This document shows, piece by piece, positions 53,384 through 62,009 of a DNA stretch of 62,222 nucleotides. The translations under genes were made by a program, and so were the position numbers. Below the pieces are notes generated by a model. It searched no databases. It had not been told where the DNA came from and saw nothing but the letters and a program-made list of their open reading frames with translations. The DNA lies in contig NZ_BQXM01000030.1 in NCBI RefSeq assembly GCF_022836495.1, positions 1 to 62,222 of the forward strand, written 5' to 3'. Position 1 is the stretch's first letter. Each line of letters opens with the position of its first letter. The stretch is from Desulforhabdus sp. TSK. GTDB taxonomy: Bacteria; Desulfobacterota; Syntrophobacteria; Syntrophobacterales; Syntrophobacteraceae.

Positions 53384-53710
53384 TCAGGGATTAGCCCGCA
53401 AAGAATCTTTGACAACTTCCGCAACCGTATCCTTGTTGATGCCGTGCTTCTTACAGTAACTCGACTTTAGCCAATCCGCGAGCCTCTTTGTTCCCTTGCT
53501 TGAGTTGCACGCCACGCAACAACGGGCAATATTCTCACGAGTAACAAGGTTTGCGTCGTTGATGATGTGCTCCCAGGTAGCCACTGCTTTCCGGGGTCCC
53601 TGGGGAGGCACCTGCTCAATCAGTTGGGTGCCACAATAGACGCAGGCCTTATCTCGCGCCTTCACCTCCACTTCGAGCCAGTCAGGTATTGCCCAACGGC
53701 TCATATTCAC
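53384..53710 (-). CDS. HNH endonuclease-like protein
   Basis: A 108-residue protein with an HNH/zinc motif: CVYCGTQL (first Cys pair), TWEHIINDANLVTRENIARCCVACNSSKGTKRLADWL, which has the catalytic histidine, the asparagine/aspartate region and the second Cys pair, followed by a helix. These zinc-finger nucleases occur in mobile elements, phages and restriction systems. A second ATG (53704) is equally plausible. No partner is evident. Confidence 0.82.
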   Translation of the reverse strand: MNMSRWAIPDWLEVEVKARDKACVYCGTQLIEQVPPQGPRKAVATWEHIINDANLVTRENIARCCVACNSSKGTKRLADWLKSSYCKKHGINKDTVAEVVKDSLRANP

Positions 53711-53784
53711 TCCAGGTTGCAGGTGTAACGCCCAAAATCAGTGGAGGCGTAAGTGCTTAAAACATGGAGAAAAACCATTTGCTT

Positions 53785-54138
53785 TTACGCATCCATGGAT
53801 TCGCTGTCCGCTGCATTTTTTTGTTCGGCCACAGCAGAATCGATCAAGATTGCTTCAGCATGCAGTTTCAAACCCAGTGCTCTTATGACCTTGAGAATCG
53901 TATCAAAACCGGGGCTTCTCTCCCCGGATAGTGCCTTATACAGACTTTCGCGGGACAAGCCAGCGTCCCGTGCCACCTGACTCATGCCCTTGGCGCGTGC
54001 TATATCTCCCAATGCCTTGGCAATGAACGCGGCATCCCCATTAGCTTCTTCCATGCAAGCTTCAAGGTATGCAGCCATTTCCTCTGATGTACGAAGATGT
54101 TCGGCAACATCGTAGCGAGTAGTGACTGTTCTGCTCAT
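53785..54138 (-). CDS. HigA-like antitoxin (addiction module antidote)
   Basis: The 117-residue protein starts TTRYDVAEHLRTSEEMAAYLEACMEEANGD and carries the typical MSQVARDAGLSRESLYKALSGERSPGFDTILKVIRALG helix-turn-helix (about 53-85), the pattern of HI1420-type addiction antidotes. It follows the toxin gene by nine bases. It would repress its own operon. An acidic, low-complexity tail follows. Confidence 0.92.
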   Translation of the reverse strand: MSRTVTTRYDVAEHLRTSEEMAAYLEACMEEANGDAAFIAKALGDIARAKGMSQVARDAGLSRESLYKALSGERSPGFDTILKVIRALGLKLHAEAILIDSAVAEQKNAADSESMDA

Positions 54139-54147
54139 GACAGGCTC

Positions 54148-54438
54148 CTATAGATTGCGGGCGAGGCGCAAGGCAGTCCTGATGTCACTGGCCTGGGTAT
54201 GCTTGTCGCCGCCAGCAAGGAGAATTACCAGCTCCCGCCCGTGCTTTTTATAATACACCCGGTAACCGGGTCCGTAATCGATCCGCAATTCCGAAACGCC
54301 TTCACCTACGGGCTTTACGTCTCCCGGATTTCCCGTAGCCAGCCGCTCGACCCGTGCCAAGATACGAGCACGCGCACGGATGTCGCTCAAACTATCGAGC
54401 CAGTTACCGTATAGATCGGTTTTACGGATCTCAATCAT
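54148..54438 (-). CDS. HigB/RelE-like toxin (Gp49 family)
   Basis: This 96-residue protein has the type II toxin pattern of the HI1419 group: KTDLYGNWLDSLSDIRARARILARVERLATGNPGDVKPVG then ELRIDYGPGYRVYYKKHGRELVILLAGGDKHTQ. The conserved arginine, tyrosine and GGDK residues are present. It should be a ribosome-dependent mRNA interferase. With the antidote gene downstream it forms the only complete, intact type II module in the island. Confidence 0.93.
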   Translation of the reverse strand: MIEIRKTDLYGNWLDSLSDIRARARILARVERLATGNPGDVKPVGEGVSELRIDYGPGYRVYYKKHGRELVILLAGGDKHTQASDIRTALRLARNL

Positions 54439-54805
54439 AATTTAATTGTAGCCGTATGGCTACAGGCTGTCAATCCCTCTTAAAGCGACGCCCGTTTGGG
54501 AAGGATAATCGGGATAGGGAGGGACCTCGCGGCCACCCCCCTCATACATCATCTGGCATACGGATCACGTACCAAGGCGATTCGGCTGATTACTTCGGCA
54601 CTGCTGTCGACCGGGGGGGGGCGGTAACCTCCGCCCAACATGAATATTGCTCTTTCAAGCAGGCACGTTTTTACTAGCTTTATTCACACGTTATCCATTC
54701 GGAATGGTGGATCATCATTAATTAACTACCTTAATTCAAGTTCTTCCCATTCTCTTTTATGGCTTCGGCTCCTTGGGCGTCCGACTTGCTCACGGGGCAT
54801 TGCTC
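54439..54805. other. Gap with no recognisable gene
   Basis: These 367 bases between the HigB-like gene and the HsdR remnant contain no frame with family motifs and no clear repeat. A poly-G run (GGGGGGG near 54611) is present. The promoter of the leftward toxin-antitoxin unit should lie close to 54440, where TAATTTAATTG-type sequence is seen. Confidence 0.4.
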
Positions 54806-56640
54806 TCAAACATCTTCCTCATAGGTTACGCCAAAAATCGTATCTGACAGCCATTTCTTGAAGCTGGGGTTGTCGCTGAACTGCTTGAACAGCTCCGTGT
54901 GATCGGTCAGCATGCCGATGATCACCTTTTGCAGTGCCCGGTCGTGCTCCAGGCGTGCTGCTGCCTTGTCGCTGTTCTTCCTGGCGTTCTGGTACGCCTT
55001 GTCGGTCGCGACTTTGCCGGGAATCTCCTCGGCGATTACCTGGCGGATGCGGTCGGCGTCCTTCCAGTCGATGTTGCCAAACTGGTCGTTGAACGCCTTG
55101 ATGATGTTGCTCAGCCGGTCCAGTTCCGGCTCGGGCTTGCGCCCGCCGCCGCTGGGGGGCACGGGGCCGACCTCGCCATCCTCGTCGGCCAGGGTCAGCT
55201 TCAGCGTCTCCTTGACCTCGTTGCGATAGCTGTCCATGTAGATGGCTTCGAGAATGCCTTTCGACAGGTCTTCCTCGACCGGGGCCGGGAGCTTGGGGAT
55301 GAGGAAGTTCAAGAAGATCGACAGCTCTTCCCAGTCGCGGTTCGTATACGGAAGGATTGACGCCAGGAACTGGTAGGTCCGCACGAACGTCTTGGCCTTG
55401 CCTTTGAAGTCGACCTGTCCGTCTTCGTCGAGGTCGCTGTTGTAGACCGCCACGCAGGCGTCGAGGATCGGGTCCAGCTTGTCGCGGTCCGCGCCACCGA
55501 GGAACAGCTCGACCAAGTGCCGCACCTGGTCGGGCGCGTAGACCTGGTAGCACTCGATCGTGCCCTTCAGATCGTGCAGCTTGTTGGGGTCGGTCTCTTC
55601 GCTGAGCACCGTGGTGCGGTAGGTGTCGGCGAAGGCCATTGTGATCGTGTCGGCGTCGTTCATGAAGTCGAGCACGAACGTGTCGCTCTTCTGCGGATGC
55701 GCCCGGTTCAGCCGCGACAGCGTCTGCACCGCCTTGATGCCGGAAAGCATCTTGTCCACGTACATGGTGTGCAGCAGCGGTTCGTCGTAGCCGGTCTGAA
55801 ACTTGTCTGCCACGATCAGGAACCGATACGGGTCCTGCTGGAACTTCTTCTCAATCTGGGCGCTGGGGAATTCGTTCAGCGTCGCCTCGGTCACCCGCCG
55901 ACCGCTGTCCTGGTGCTCGCCGGAGAAGGCGACGATGGCCTTGTACGGGCTCTTGCGCTCGGCCAGGTACGCCGACACCGCATGGAAGTACTGGATCGCC
56001 CGTTGGATGCCGCTGCAGATGACCATGGCCCGCGCCTGCCCGCCGATCTTCCGCCGCCATCAACATGCCTTCGTGCGTTTGGGGGGACCGTTCGCTCGGC
56101 CGTGCGAGGTGCCAGCGCGATGTTCATCTTCGCCGACGTGCGCCCGCCCTGGCTGGAGTGCGCCTCGTCGATGATGATGGCGAACTTCCGGCCCCGGTGC
56201 TCGTGTCCGATCTCGTCCAGGATGAACGGGAACTTCTGAACCGTCGAGATGATGATCTTTTTGCCTTCGCGCAGGAAGCGCCGCAGATCGCCGCTTCTCA
56301 CGGCGTGGCCGACCGTCGCCGACACCTGGGCGAACTGTTTGATGGTATCCCCCTTCTGTTTGTCCCGCACCCGGCGGTCGGTCACCACGATGACCGAAAC
56401 GAATGTAGGGGCAGACCCCAGTGTCTGCCCATCGCCAGGGCAAACACAGAATGTTAGGGCACACACTGGGGTCTGCCCCTACGTTCTCACCCGATCAATT
56501 GGTGCGCCAGCCACGCGATGGAATTGCTCTTGCCGCTTCCAGCCGAGTGCTGTATCCGGTACCGTTTGCCCGCGCCGTCATTGAAGCCCCTGTTGAACGG
56601 CAGGAACCACGAGCCCTTGTCCTTTGAAGTCGGTGAAGCC
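54806..56640 (-). pseudogene. hsdR: Type I restriction enzyme R subunit (HsdR), heavily damaged
   Basis: Three pieces in register with HsdR are read on the minus strand. The first (about 56617-56489) reads SWFLPFNRGFNDGAGKRYRIQ and HSAGSGKSNSIAWLAHQL, which holds the Walker A motif. The second (about 56404-56090) reads VIVVTDRRVRDKQ, TIKQFAQVSATVGHA, IIISTVQKFPFILDEIG and FAIIIDEAHSSQGGR (DEAH box). The third (56050-54806) begins KIGGQARAMVICSGIQRAI and covers the rest of the helicase and the C-terminus, with FQTGYDEPLLHTMYVDKML and SRLNRAHPQK. The nuclease N-terminus is missing. A 78-bp palindromic insertion separates the first two pieces, and roughly 130 residues are lost with a frameshift before the third. 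No hsdM or hsdS is present. Confidence 0.9.
56405..56482. repeat. 78-bp palindromic insertion (MITE-like) inside hsdR
   Basis: GTAGGGGCAGACCCCAGTGT at 56405-56424 is repeated as its exact complement at 56463-56482. The 20-base perfect arms flank a 38-base middle and interrupt the hsdR frame between Walker A and the DEAH box. A small non-autonomous element is likely. Confidence 0.75.
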
Positions 56641-56663
56641 GAAAAGAGCCCCCCTGAGAAAAT

Positions 56664-56780
56664 GGGGTCGCCCTTGGCTTTTTAACTTTAACCAGATCCA
56701 TCCCATCCTTTTTGTATAGTCGGTCGAACGGGTGGCCGATTTACTCCGAGGCACGTGTGTCAAGTTAACAAGTAAAGAGC
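56664..56780. repeat. Direct repeat copy B (117 bp)
   Basis: This segment matches copy A at 52657-52773 in the same orientation, including the CCATCCCATCC text and CGAGGCACGTG. The hairpin arms change to GTCGGTC and GGCCGAT, which still pair if G-U is allowed. It lies where the hsdR N-terminus is lost. Confidence 0.7.
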
Positions 56781-56809
56781 TTCGCTATTTTTCTCACTGC
56801 ATGAAAAAA

Positions 56810-57046
56810 TCAGAGAAGTTTTACCAGGGCAGCGACGATCGCGATAGAGCCTGCCATCATGGTGCCCAGTTTTATGGTGAGACGAAGTTCCAGTTCACGC
56901 GAGTCGGATTTGGTGGCAAGATCTTCAATGCTGGCTTGCTGTGCTTCCTTGAGTGCTTTTGAAAGAGCTTCCGCTTGATCTTCATTGAAGCCTGATTTAC
57001 GGAGTTTTTTCAAAAATTTCAATGTGTCGAAAGTCAACAGTGCCAT
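56810..57046 (-). CDS. Small DUF1640-like coiled-coil membrane protein
   Basis: The 78-residue protein begins MALLTFDTLKFLKKLRKSGFNEDQAEALSKALKEAQ, continues with an amphipathic helix (IEDLATKSDSRELELRL) and ends in a membrane helix (IKLGTMMAGSIAIVAALVKLL). The layout matches DUF1640/CCDC90-like proteins, whose bacterial role is unknown. It is close to direct repeat B and may have come with the island. Confidence 0.75.
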   Translation of the reverse strand: MALLTFDTLKFLKKLRKSGFNEDQAEALSKALKEAQQASIEDLATKSDSRELELRLTIKLGTMMAGSIAIVAALVKLL

Positions 57047-57349
57047 AATCTCTCTTTTCTTCTAATGAAAATAACAGATGAAACGCTTGAGTCAACGTCA
57101 ATCCGCCCCCTTCTTTGTCCTGGCGTGGACGAGCCCTGTCCGGTCCACCCGGTAGAGCTTGTCTATGCGGAAATCACTCATCCCATAAGATACATCCTTC
57201 CCCACTACCCGTACTGTATGTTTTTTTTCCTTTCATGAATAAAGCTTTGACGAGCCCTTTCCGATTCATTTGGGGTGATCTTCGGGACTTTGTCGTTGAG
57301 ACGACCATGGACCGATTTTGTCGATCCTCCACAGTGAAAGGAACGCCAT
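57047..57349. other. Gap with no recognisable gene
   Basis: These 303 bases lie between the small coiled-coil gene (leftward) and the large secreted protein (rightward). No conserved frame or repeat is visible. The divergent promoters should lie here. AAAGGA near 57338 is the probable ribosome site of the right-hand gene. Confidence 0.4.
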
Positions 57350-60300
57350 ATGCTGCCGAGAGACGTTTCTTCATCTCCGTCGCGAGATTTCAAGGTTTTA
57401 TGCCGGACCATCGATGCCTCACCTCAGACCTTTCCTCCCAGTGTGCCCGTTGTAATCCGGTTGCTTTCAATACTTCTTATGCTCCTGATCCTTCTGGCTC
57501 CCGGTGACGGCGAGGCCATAGTGATTGTCGAAGCGCCTGGGAATGTGCACTCTCTTTCCGGAGAGGGCTGCATTCATATTATCTGGGACAGTACAAGTGC
57601 CGAAACGTACAGAGTTTACAGACGCACTGCCACCACGAGTTACAGCCCAACAGCGTTTTTCACCAGCAGCGAGCCGGCTTTTACGGACAGGCAGGTTGAG
57701 AAGGGTGTGACCTATTACTACCTGGTGACATCGGTTTACAGCAATGGGGTGGAAAGCTCTTACTCCGTTGAAACGGCGGAGACCTACACCGATACGCTTC
57801 TGAGCAGCTACAGCGACCTCGTCAAGCGAAAACCTGCGCTGTTTACTTCTCCTCCAACGGCTGCAGCTGTGGGAGACCTGGACCACGACGGGAAAGCGGA
57901 TCTGGTTCTCGGCGTTCCCGATTCCGACCAGGTCAAGATATATCGTGATGCCGGTGTGCAGACCCTCCCTGACCTTACGCTCACAGTAAAGAAATCCGGG
58001 GAGCGGTTCGGCTCGAGTTTAGCCCTCGTGGATCTGGACCGTGACGGATACGACGATCTCGTGGTCGGCGCCCCTCATGCCGACGCAGGCAAAAAGCCGC
58101 GCGTGGTTGCGGATGCAGGCAAGGTCTATGTCTACAGGGGAGGGGCTCAGATTGGGTCGGATCCAGTCCTCACCATCAGCGGTAAAGCATCCTACAGCCC
58201 TGATGGGGGCACTTTTTCAACGGCCGAGCTCTTGGGGACATCCATTGCGCACGTGGGAGACATCAATGGAGACGGTTTCGAGGATGTGGCCATAGGCGCT
58301 CCTGCGGGAGGATTGGATCGAAGCGGCAGGGTTGTGGTTCTTTTGGGCGGACAGAGCATCGAAGATCGAACTGTTGAAATCACAGGTCCCGACGCCATGA
58401 AATTTATGGGACGTTCCTTGGCCTCCGCAGGGGATGTGAACGGCGACGGGATTGTGGACATGGTGGTGGGTTCTGCCGACTGCGATAATCCATCCCTTCC
58501 CACGGGGGAGGCGCGACTGGTCCTGGGAGGATCATCCCTTCACATTTCACCCGTCGTCTTTTCCGGTCCCAACTGCTACGGCTCTATTGTAGGCGGCCTG
58601 GATTTCAATGGAGATGGATTCAGCGATGTGGTCGTGGGCTCCAAAAAGGCATCGTGTGACGCACACCTCTATTACGGTGGGCCGAATATGGCCGAGGCAC
58701 CGAGTCTTTCCTTTCCCCTGAACAGGGGAGCAATCGCGCCGCTGGGAGACCTCGATGGGGATGGGTTTGGCGATTTGGCCCTGGGACACTTAGTCGTGCA
58801 TTATGGAAATGCAGACGGCGAGAGCATTCCCGATATACTTCATGCAGATGATGGGAAAATTCTCCTCGGTGCAGGGGACATGGACGGTGATGGCAGACCG
58901 GAGGCCATCGTCTATCATTCAGGCAAAGTTCATACCTACGCTATCAACCCTTACCTTTCGCTTCCCCGGCTGAAGCTTGCCTTCCCATCAGGTTATGCCG
59001 GCACGATGTCTTCCAGCATCGAGGTGGCCGGCTCCGCAGTGGGCGCCATTGCAGCCCTTCGCATCAAAGGGCAGGAAGCTCAAGTCTCTGCGGACGGCCG
59101 CTACTCGACTTCGGTAGTCCTCAGGGAAGGGAACAACGTCATGGAAGTCCTCGCCGAAACCCCCGAGGGAAACATTTCCAAGAGGACTTTGAGTGTGGTC
59201 CGCATACCGCCGCCTCCTTTGTACGTGACCATAACCGCCCCCGAAGCTTACAGCCATATTTACTCAAGCCCGGTCGTGGTAATGGGAACTGTCAGTGAGG
59301 CGTCGGCGTCTGTGCGGGTGAACGGAATACCAGCCACCGTCTCAGGGAGGAATTTTCTGGCCGGCATCACTTTGAGCCCCGCGAGCGGCTACCAGGACAT
59401 CTGGGTATCCGCTGAGGACTCCTATCTTCAGACGGCTCTGGCTCATACTTCGGTACTCTTCACGTATCCGCCGCCCACGGTAAATCTCTCGGTCACCCCG
59501 GCATCGATACGCCCCGGCGAGACAGCTCTGCTTTCCTGGACCTCGAACGGTGCATCCACCTGCACCATCGATCCTGGGATTGGAGAAGTGGCTGCCAGCG
59601 GATCGATCCCTGTCTCCCCTATGTCTACGGTGACCTATAGCCTCACGGGCATGGGACAGGGGGGTACCTCCTCGACGACGGCGACCGTCACCGTAGTCAA
59701 TACATCACCCGTGGCCCAAGATGACAACGCCACCACCGAGGAGGACTGCCCTGCAGTCGTGAGGGTACTCACGAACGATTTGGACGCCGACGGGCATGCA
59801 TTGACCGTCGTTCATGCGACACAGGGCGATCATGGAAGCGTGAACATCAATCCTGATGGTGCGCTGGTTTACACACCTTCCGCCAATTTCAACGGCAGCG
59901 ATACCTTCTCCTATACCGTTTCCGACGTTTGCGGTGCCACCGCAACCGCGGTCGTGAACATCGTCGTGACTCCGGTCAATGATCCTCCCTTTGCGGTAGA
60001 CGATGCAACCGAAACGGAATCGGGAGTGCCCATCGTCATTCCTGTCCTCACAAACGACAGGGATCCCGATGGCGATACGCTGCGCATGTCGCGCTATACC
60101 CAGCCTGCCCACGGCACGGTTGCCGATGAGAGAAATGGATGCCTCAAGTATTCACCCCTGTCGAGTTTCGAGGGAATCGACATGTTCACATACACCATCG
60201 AGGACGGCAACGGCCTTGAAGGCACTGCTGCCGTGGCAGTCAAGGTAACCGGTCCAATATTGCTGGAGATCACCTCCCCGTTGAATGGCGGGTTGGTGAA

Positions 60301-61090
60301 GGATTCCACGGTGCTCGTTCAAGGAACCGTTCTTCACAGGAGAGGACTTCAGACCGGGGTTACCGTCAATGGACTTCCAGCCGTCATCTATGGTGACCAA
60401 TTCATCGCAAACGAGGTTCCCATTCAAGAGGGAGAGAACACAATCGTTGCCTGTGCAAAGGATATCGACGGAAACAGCGTGAAGGTGTCGGTCAATATTG
60501 ATGCCGAAACAGATGCGGATTGTGTGCGGATCCGATCCATCGCCTATTGGGGTGTTGCGCCTTTTGAGACCGTTCTTGCGGTCGGAGGCACGCTTCAAGC
60601 GCCTTCCATCACCCACACCGGTCCAGGGGCGGTCGAGTATCTTCTCAAAAGCAATGATGACGAATATCCCATAAGGATCACCAGCGAGGGCATTTACCGC
60701 TTCACTGCGGAGGCTCCGGACGCTCAGGGAAAGATGTGCTCCAATGAGCTTGCCGTCGTTGTCTTCGGCCGGCAGGAACTGGATGTTCTGCTCCAGGCCA
60801 AGTGGAATGGGATGAAATCCAAACTGAGTCTCGGAGCGGTAGAAGAAGCCCTGGGCTACTTCCGCGAGAAATCAAGGGATAATTATCGGAATATATTCAA
60901 TGCATTGGTAAATGAGCTCCCCCAGATCATCTCGGGAATGCAGGATATTGAGATGGTGGCTACCCAGGGCAATCGAGCGGAATACCGGATCAGTCGGGTT
61001 CACAACATCGATGGGTCTGCAGTGACGGTCACCTACACCATCTACTTTGTCTTGGATGAAGACGGGATATGGAGGTTGGACCGGTTTTAG
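57350..61090 (+). CDS. Large secreted FG-GAP / Ig-like / cadherin-like repeat protein
   Basis: A 1246-residue exported protein. A hydrophobic export segment lies at about 34-52 (VVIRLLSILLMLLILLAP) after a 33-residue basic lead. A fibronectin-type region covers about 60-150. FG-GAP/integrin-alpha-like beta-propeller repeats cover about 165-530, with calcium-type loops DLDHDGKADLVLG, DLDRDGYDDLVVG, DINGDGFEDVAIG, DVNGDGIVDMVVG, DFNGDGFSDVVVG, DLDGDGFGDLALG and DMDGDGRPEA. Then come Ig-like modules (about 540-790) and two cadherin-like/VCBS-type units (NTSPVAQDDNATTEED, NDPPFAVDDATETESG; about 790-970). The last 110 residues resemble an NTF2-like domain. It is likely a surface adhesin or matrix protein. 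The start at 57350 follows AAAGGAACGCC. Confidence 0.92.
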   Translation: MLPRDVSSSPSRDFKVLCRTIDASPQTFPPSVPVVIRLLSILLMLLILLAPGDGEAIVIVEAPGNVHSLSGEGCIHIIWDSTSAETYRVYRRTATTSYSPTAFFTSSEPAFTDRQVEKGVTYYYLVTSVYSNGVESSYSVETAETYTDTLLSSYSDLVKRKPALFTSPPTAAAVGDLDHDGKADLVLGVPDSDQVKIYRDAGVQTLPDLTLTVKKSGERFGSSLALVDLDRDGYDDLVVGAPHADAGKKPRVVADAGKVYVYRGGAQIGSDPVLTISGKASYSPDGGTFSTAELLGTSIAHVGDINGDGFEDVAIGAPAGGLDRSGRVVVLLGGQSIEDRTVEITGPDAMKFMGRSLASAGDVNGDGIVDMVVGSADCDNPSLPTGEARLVLGGSSLHISPVVFSGPNCYGSIVGGLDFNGDGFSDVVVGSKKASCDAHLYYGGPNMAEAPSLSFPLNRGAIAPLGDLDGDGFGDLALGHLVVHYGNADGESIPDILHADDGKILLGAGDMDGDGRPEAIVYHSGKVHTYAINPYLSLPRLKLAFPSGYAGTMSSSIEVAGSAVGAIAALRIKGQEAQVSADGRYSTSVVLREGNNVMEVLAETPEGNISKRTLSVVRIPPPPLYVTITAPEAYSHIYSSPVVVMGTVSEASASVRVNGIPATVSGRNFLAGITLSPASGYQDIWVSAEDSYLQTALAHTSVLFTYPPPTVNLSVTPASIRPGETALLSWTSNGASTCTIDPGIGEVAASGSIPVSPMSTVTYSLTGMGQGGTSSTTATVTVVNTSPVAQDDNATTEEDCPAVVRVLTNDLDADGHALTVVHATQGDHGSVNINPDGALVYTPSANFNGSDTFSYTVSDVCGATATAVVNIVVTPVNDPPFAVDDATETESGVPIVIPVLTNDRDPDGDTLRMSRYTQPAHGTVADERNGCLKYSPLSSFEGIDMFTYTIEDGNGLEGTAAVAVKVTGPILLEITSPLNGGLVKDSTVLVQGTVLHRRGLQTGVTVNGLPAVIYGDQFIANEVPIQEGENTIVACAKDIDGNSVKVSVNIDAETDADCVRIRSIAYWGVAPFETVLAVGGTLQAPSITHTGPGAVEYLLKSNDDEYPIRITSEGIYRFTAEAPDAQGKMCSNELAVVVFGRQELDVLLQAKWNGMKSKLSLGAVEEALGYFREKSRDNYRNIFNALVNELPQIISGMQDIEMVATQGNRAEYRISRVHNIDGSAVTVTYTIYFVLDEDGIWRLDRF

Positions 61091-61257
61091 AGGCCAACAG
61101 GCATTGGAAGGGAAGAGAGTGGACAATGAGAGCGAGGAAGGCTCCCAAATGGGAATTTCCTCTTCCGGCGCCGCGTAACACCTGAAAGAGGAAGCCCTTT
61201 GAGCTTTTCATGTCCGGGCGAGGGGATCGCCCGAATCAATATGCGGGAGGTGACTTG

Positions 61258-61824
61258 ATGCAGGAGAAATCGATAAGGTGGATATATGGGACGATTATGG
61301 CAGCCATTTTATTCAATGCGGTTGGTCCCTGCACCATTACACACAAGTACGGTCCCTACTACGGAAAGGTGATCGAAACTCAGACAGGGGAGCCGGTTGA
61401 AGGTGCATATGTACTTCTCGCCTTCTATACGGAGATGTTTACGTTTGGCGGATTTGTAGGGAAGTTTGTTGAGACCCGGGATGCTACGACGGACAAAAAC
61501 GGGGAATTCAGGATAGACGCTTACAGAGCATGGGCCTTCAGGTTTCCGCACAGATGGGTGAAGAATTGCGAGGTGACGATCTACAAGCCGGGTTTTGGCG
61601 CATTCCCTAACAATGCATCTCTAGTACCGGAGTATGTTCCTTTCTATTCAATTCCTACAAATAAACATATAATAGTCTCATTACCAAAACTTGTAATGTA
61701 TCGAGATAGATTGAATAATTTACACTCTTTGTCTCCTGTCGGAATCCCTGACGATAAGCTAAGATATCTCGACAGATTAATTGAAGTGGAAGAAAAGGAT
61801 TTGGGGTTGGGCAGTAGGAACTAA
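61258..61824 (+). CDS. Exported protein with carboxypeptidase-regulatory-like fold
   Basis: Start 61258 has GGGAGGTGA seven bases upstream and gives 188 residues. The N-terminus is a signal or anchor (SIRWIYGTIMAAILFNAVGPC). The sequence YYGKVIETQTGEPVEGAYVLLAFY resembles the beta-sandwich repeats of carboxypeptidase regulatory domains (DUF4198-like), followed by ATTDKNGEFRIDAYRAW. A cysteine after VGP is not a good lipobox. It lies 167 bases after the large secreted protein and may be its partner. A terminator follows. Confidence 0.78.
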   Translation: MQEKSIRWIYGTIMAAILFNAVGPCTITHKYGPYYGKVIETQTGEPVEGAYVLLAFYTEMFTFGGFVGKFVETRDATTDKNGEFRIDAYRAWAFRFPHRWVKNCEVTIYKPGFGAFPNNASLVPEYVPFYSIPTNKHIIVSLPKLVMYRDRLNNLHSLSPVGIPDDKLRYLDRLIEVEEKDLGLGSRN

Positions 61825-61827
61825 ACA

Positions 61828-61853
61828 GGGGAAGGGCGCATTCCCCGTTTTTT
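61828..61853 (+). terminator. Rho-independent terminator
   Basis: GGGGAA (61828) pairs with TTCCCC (61841) across a seven-base loop, followed by G and six T residues. It lies four bases after the stop of the upstream gene. Confidence 0.7.
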
Positions 61854-62009
61854 ACGAACTGTAAGAAGAAGTGGCCTCTCGATGAGCACCACCGTCCAGT
61901 TCTTTGCTGGCAAGATCTGGTTCGCTGATACCGTACAATTAGTGCTGGATAACAGGGAGAAACTGTAATAAATAAACATGGGAACAACCATTCTGCAAAG
62001 GAGGTCAGT

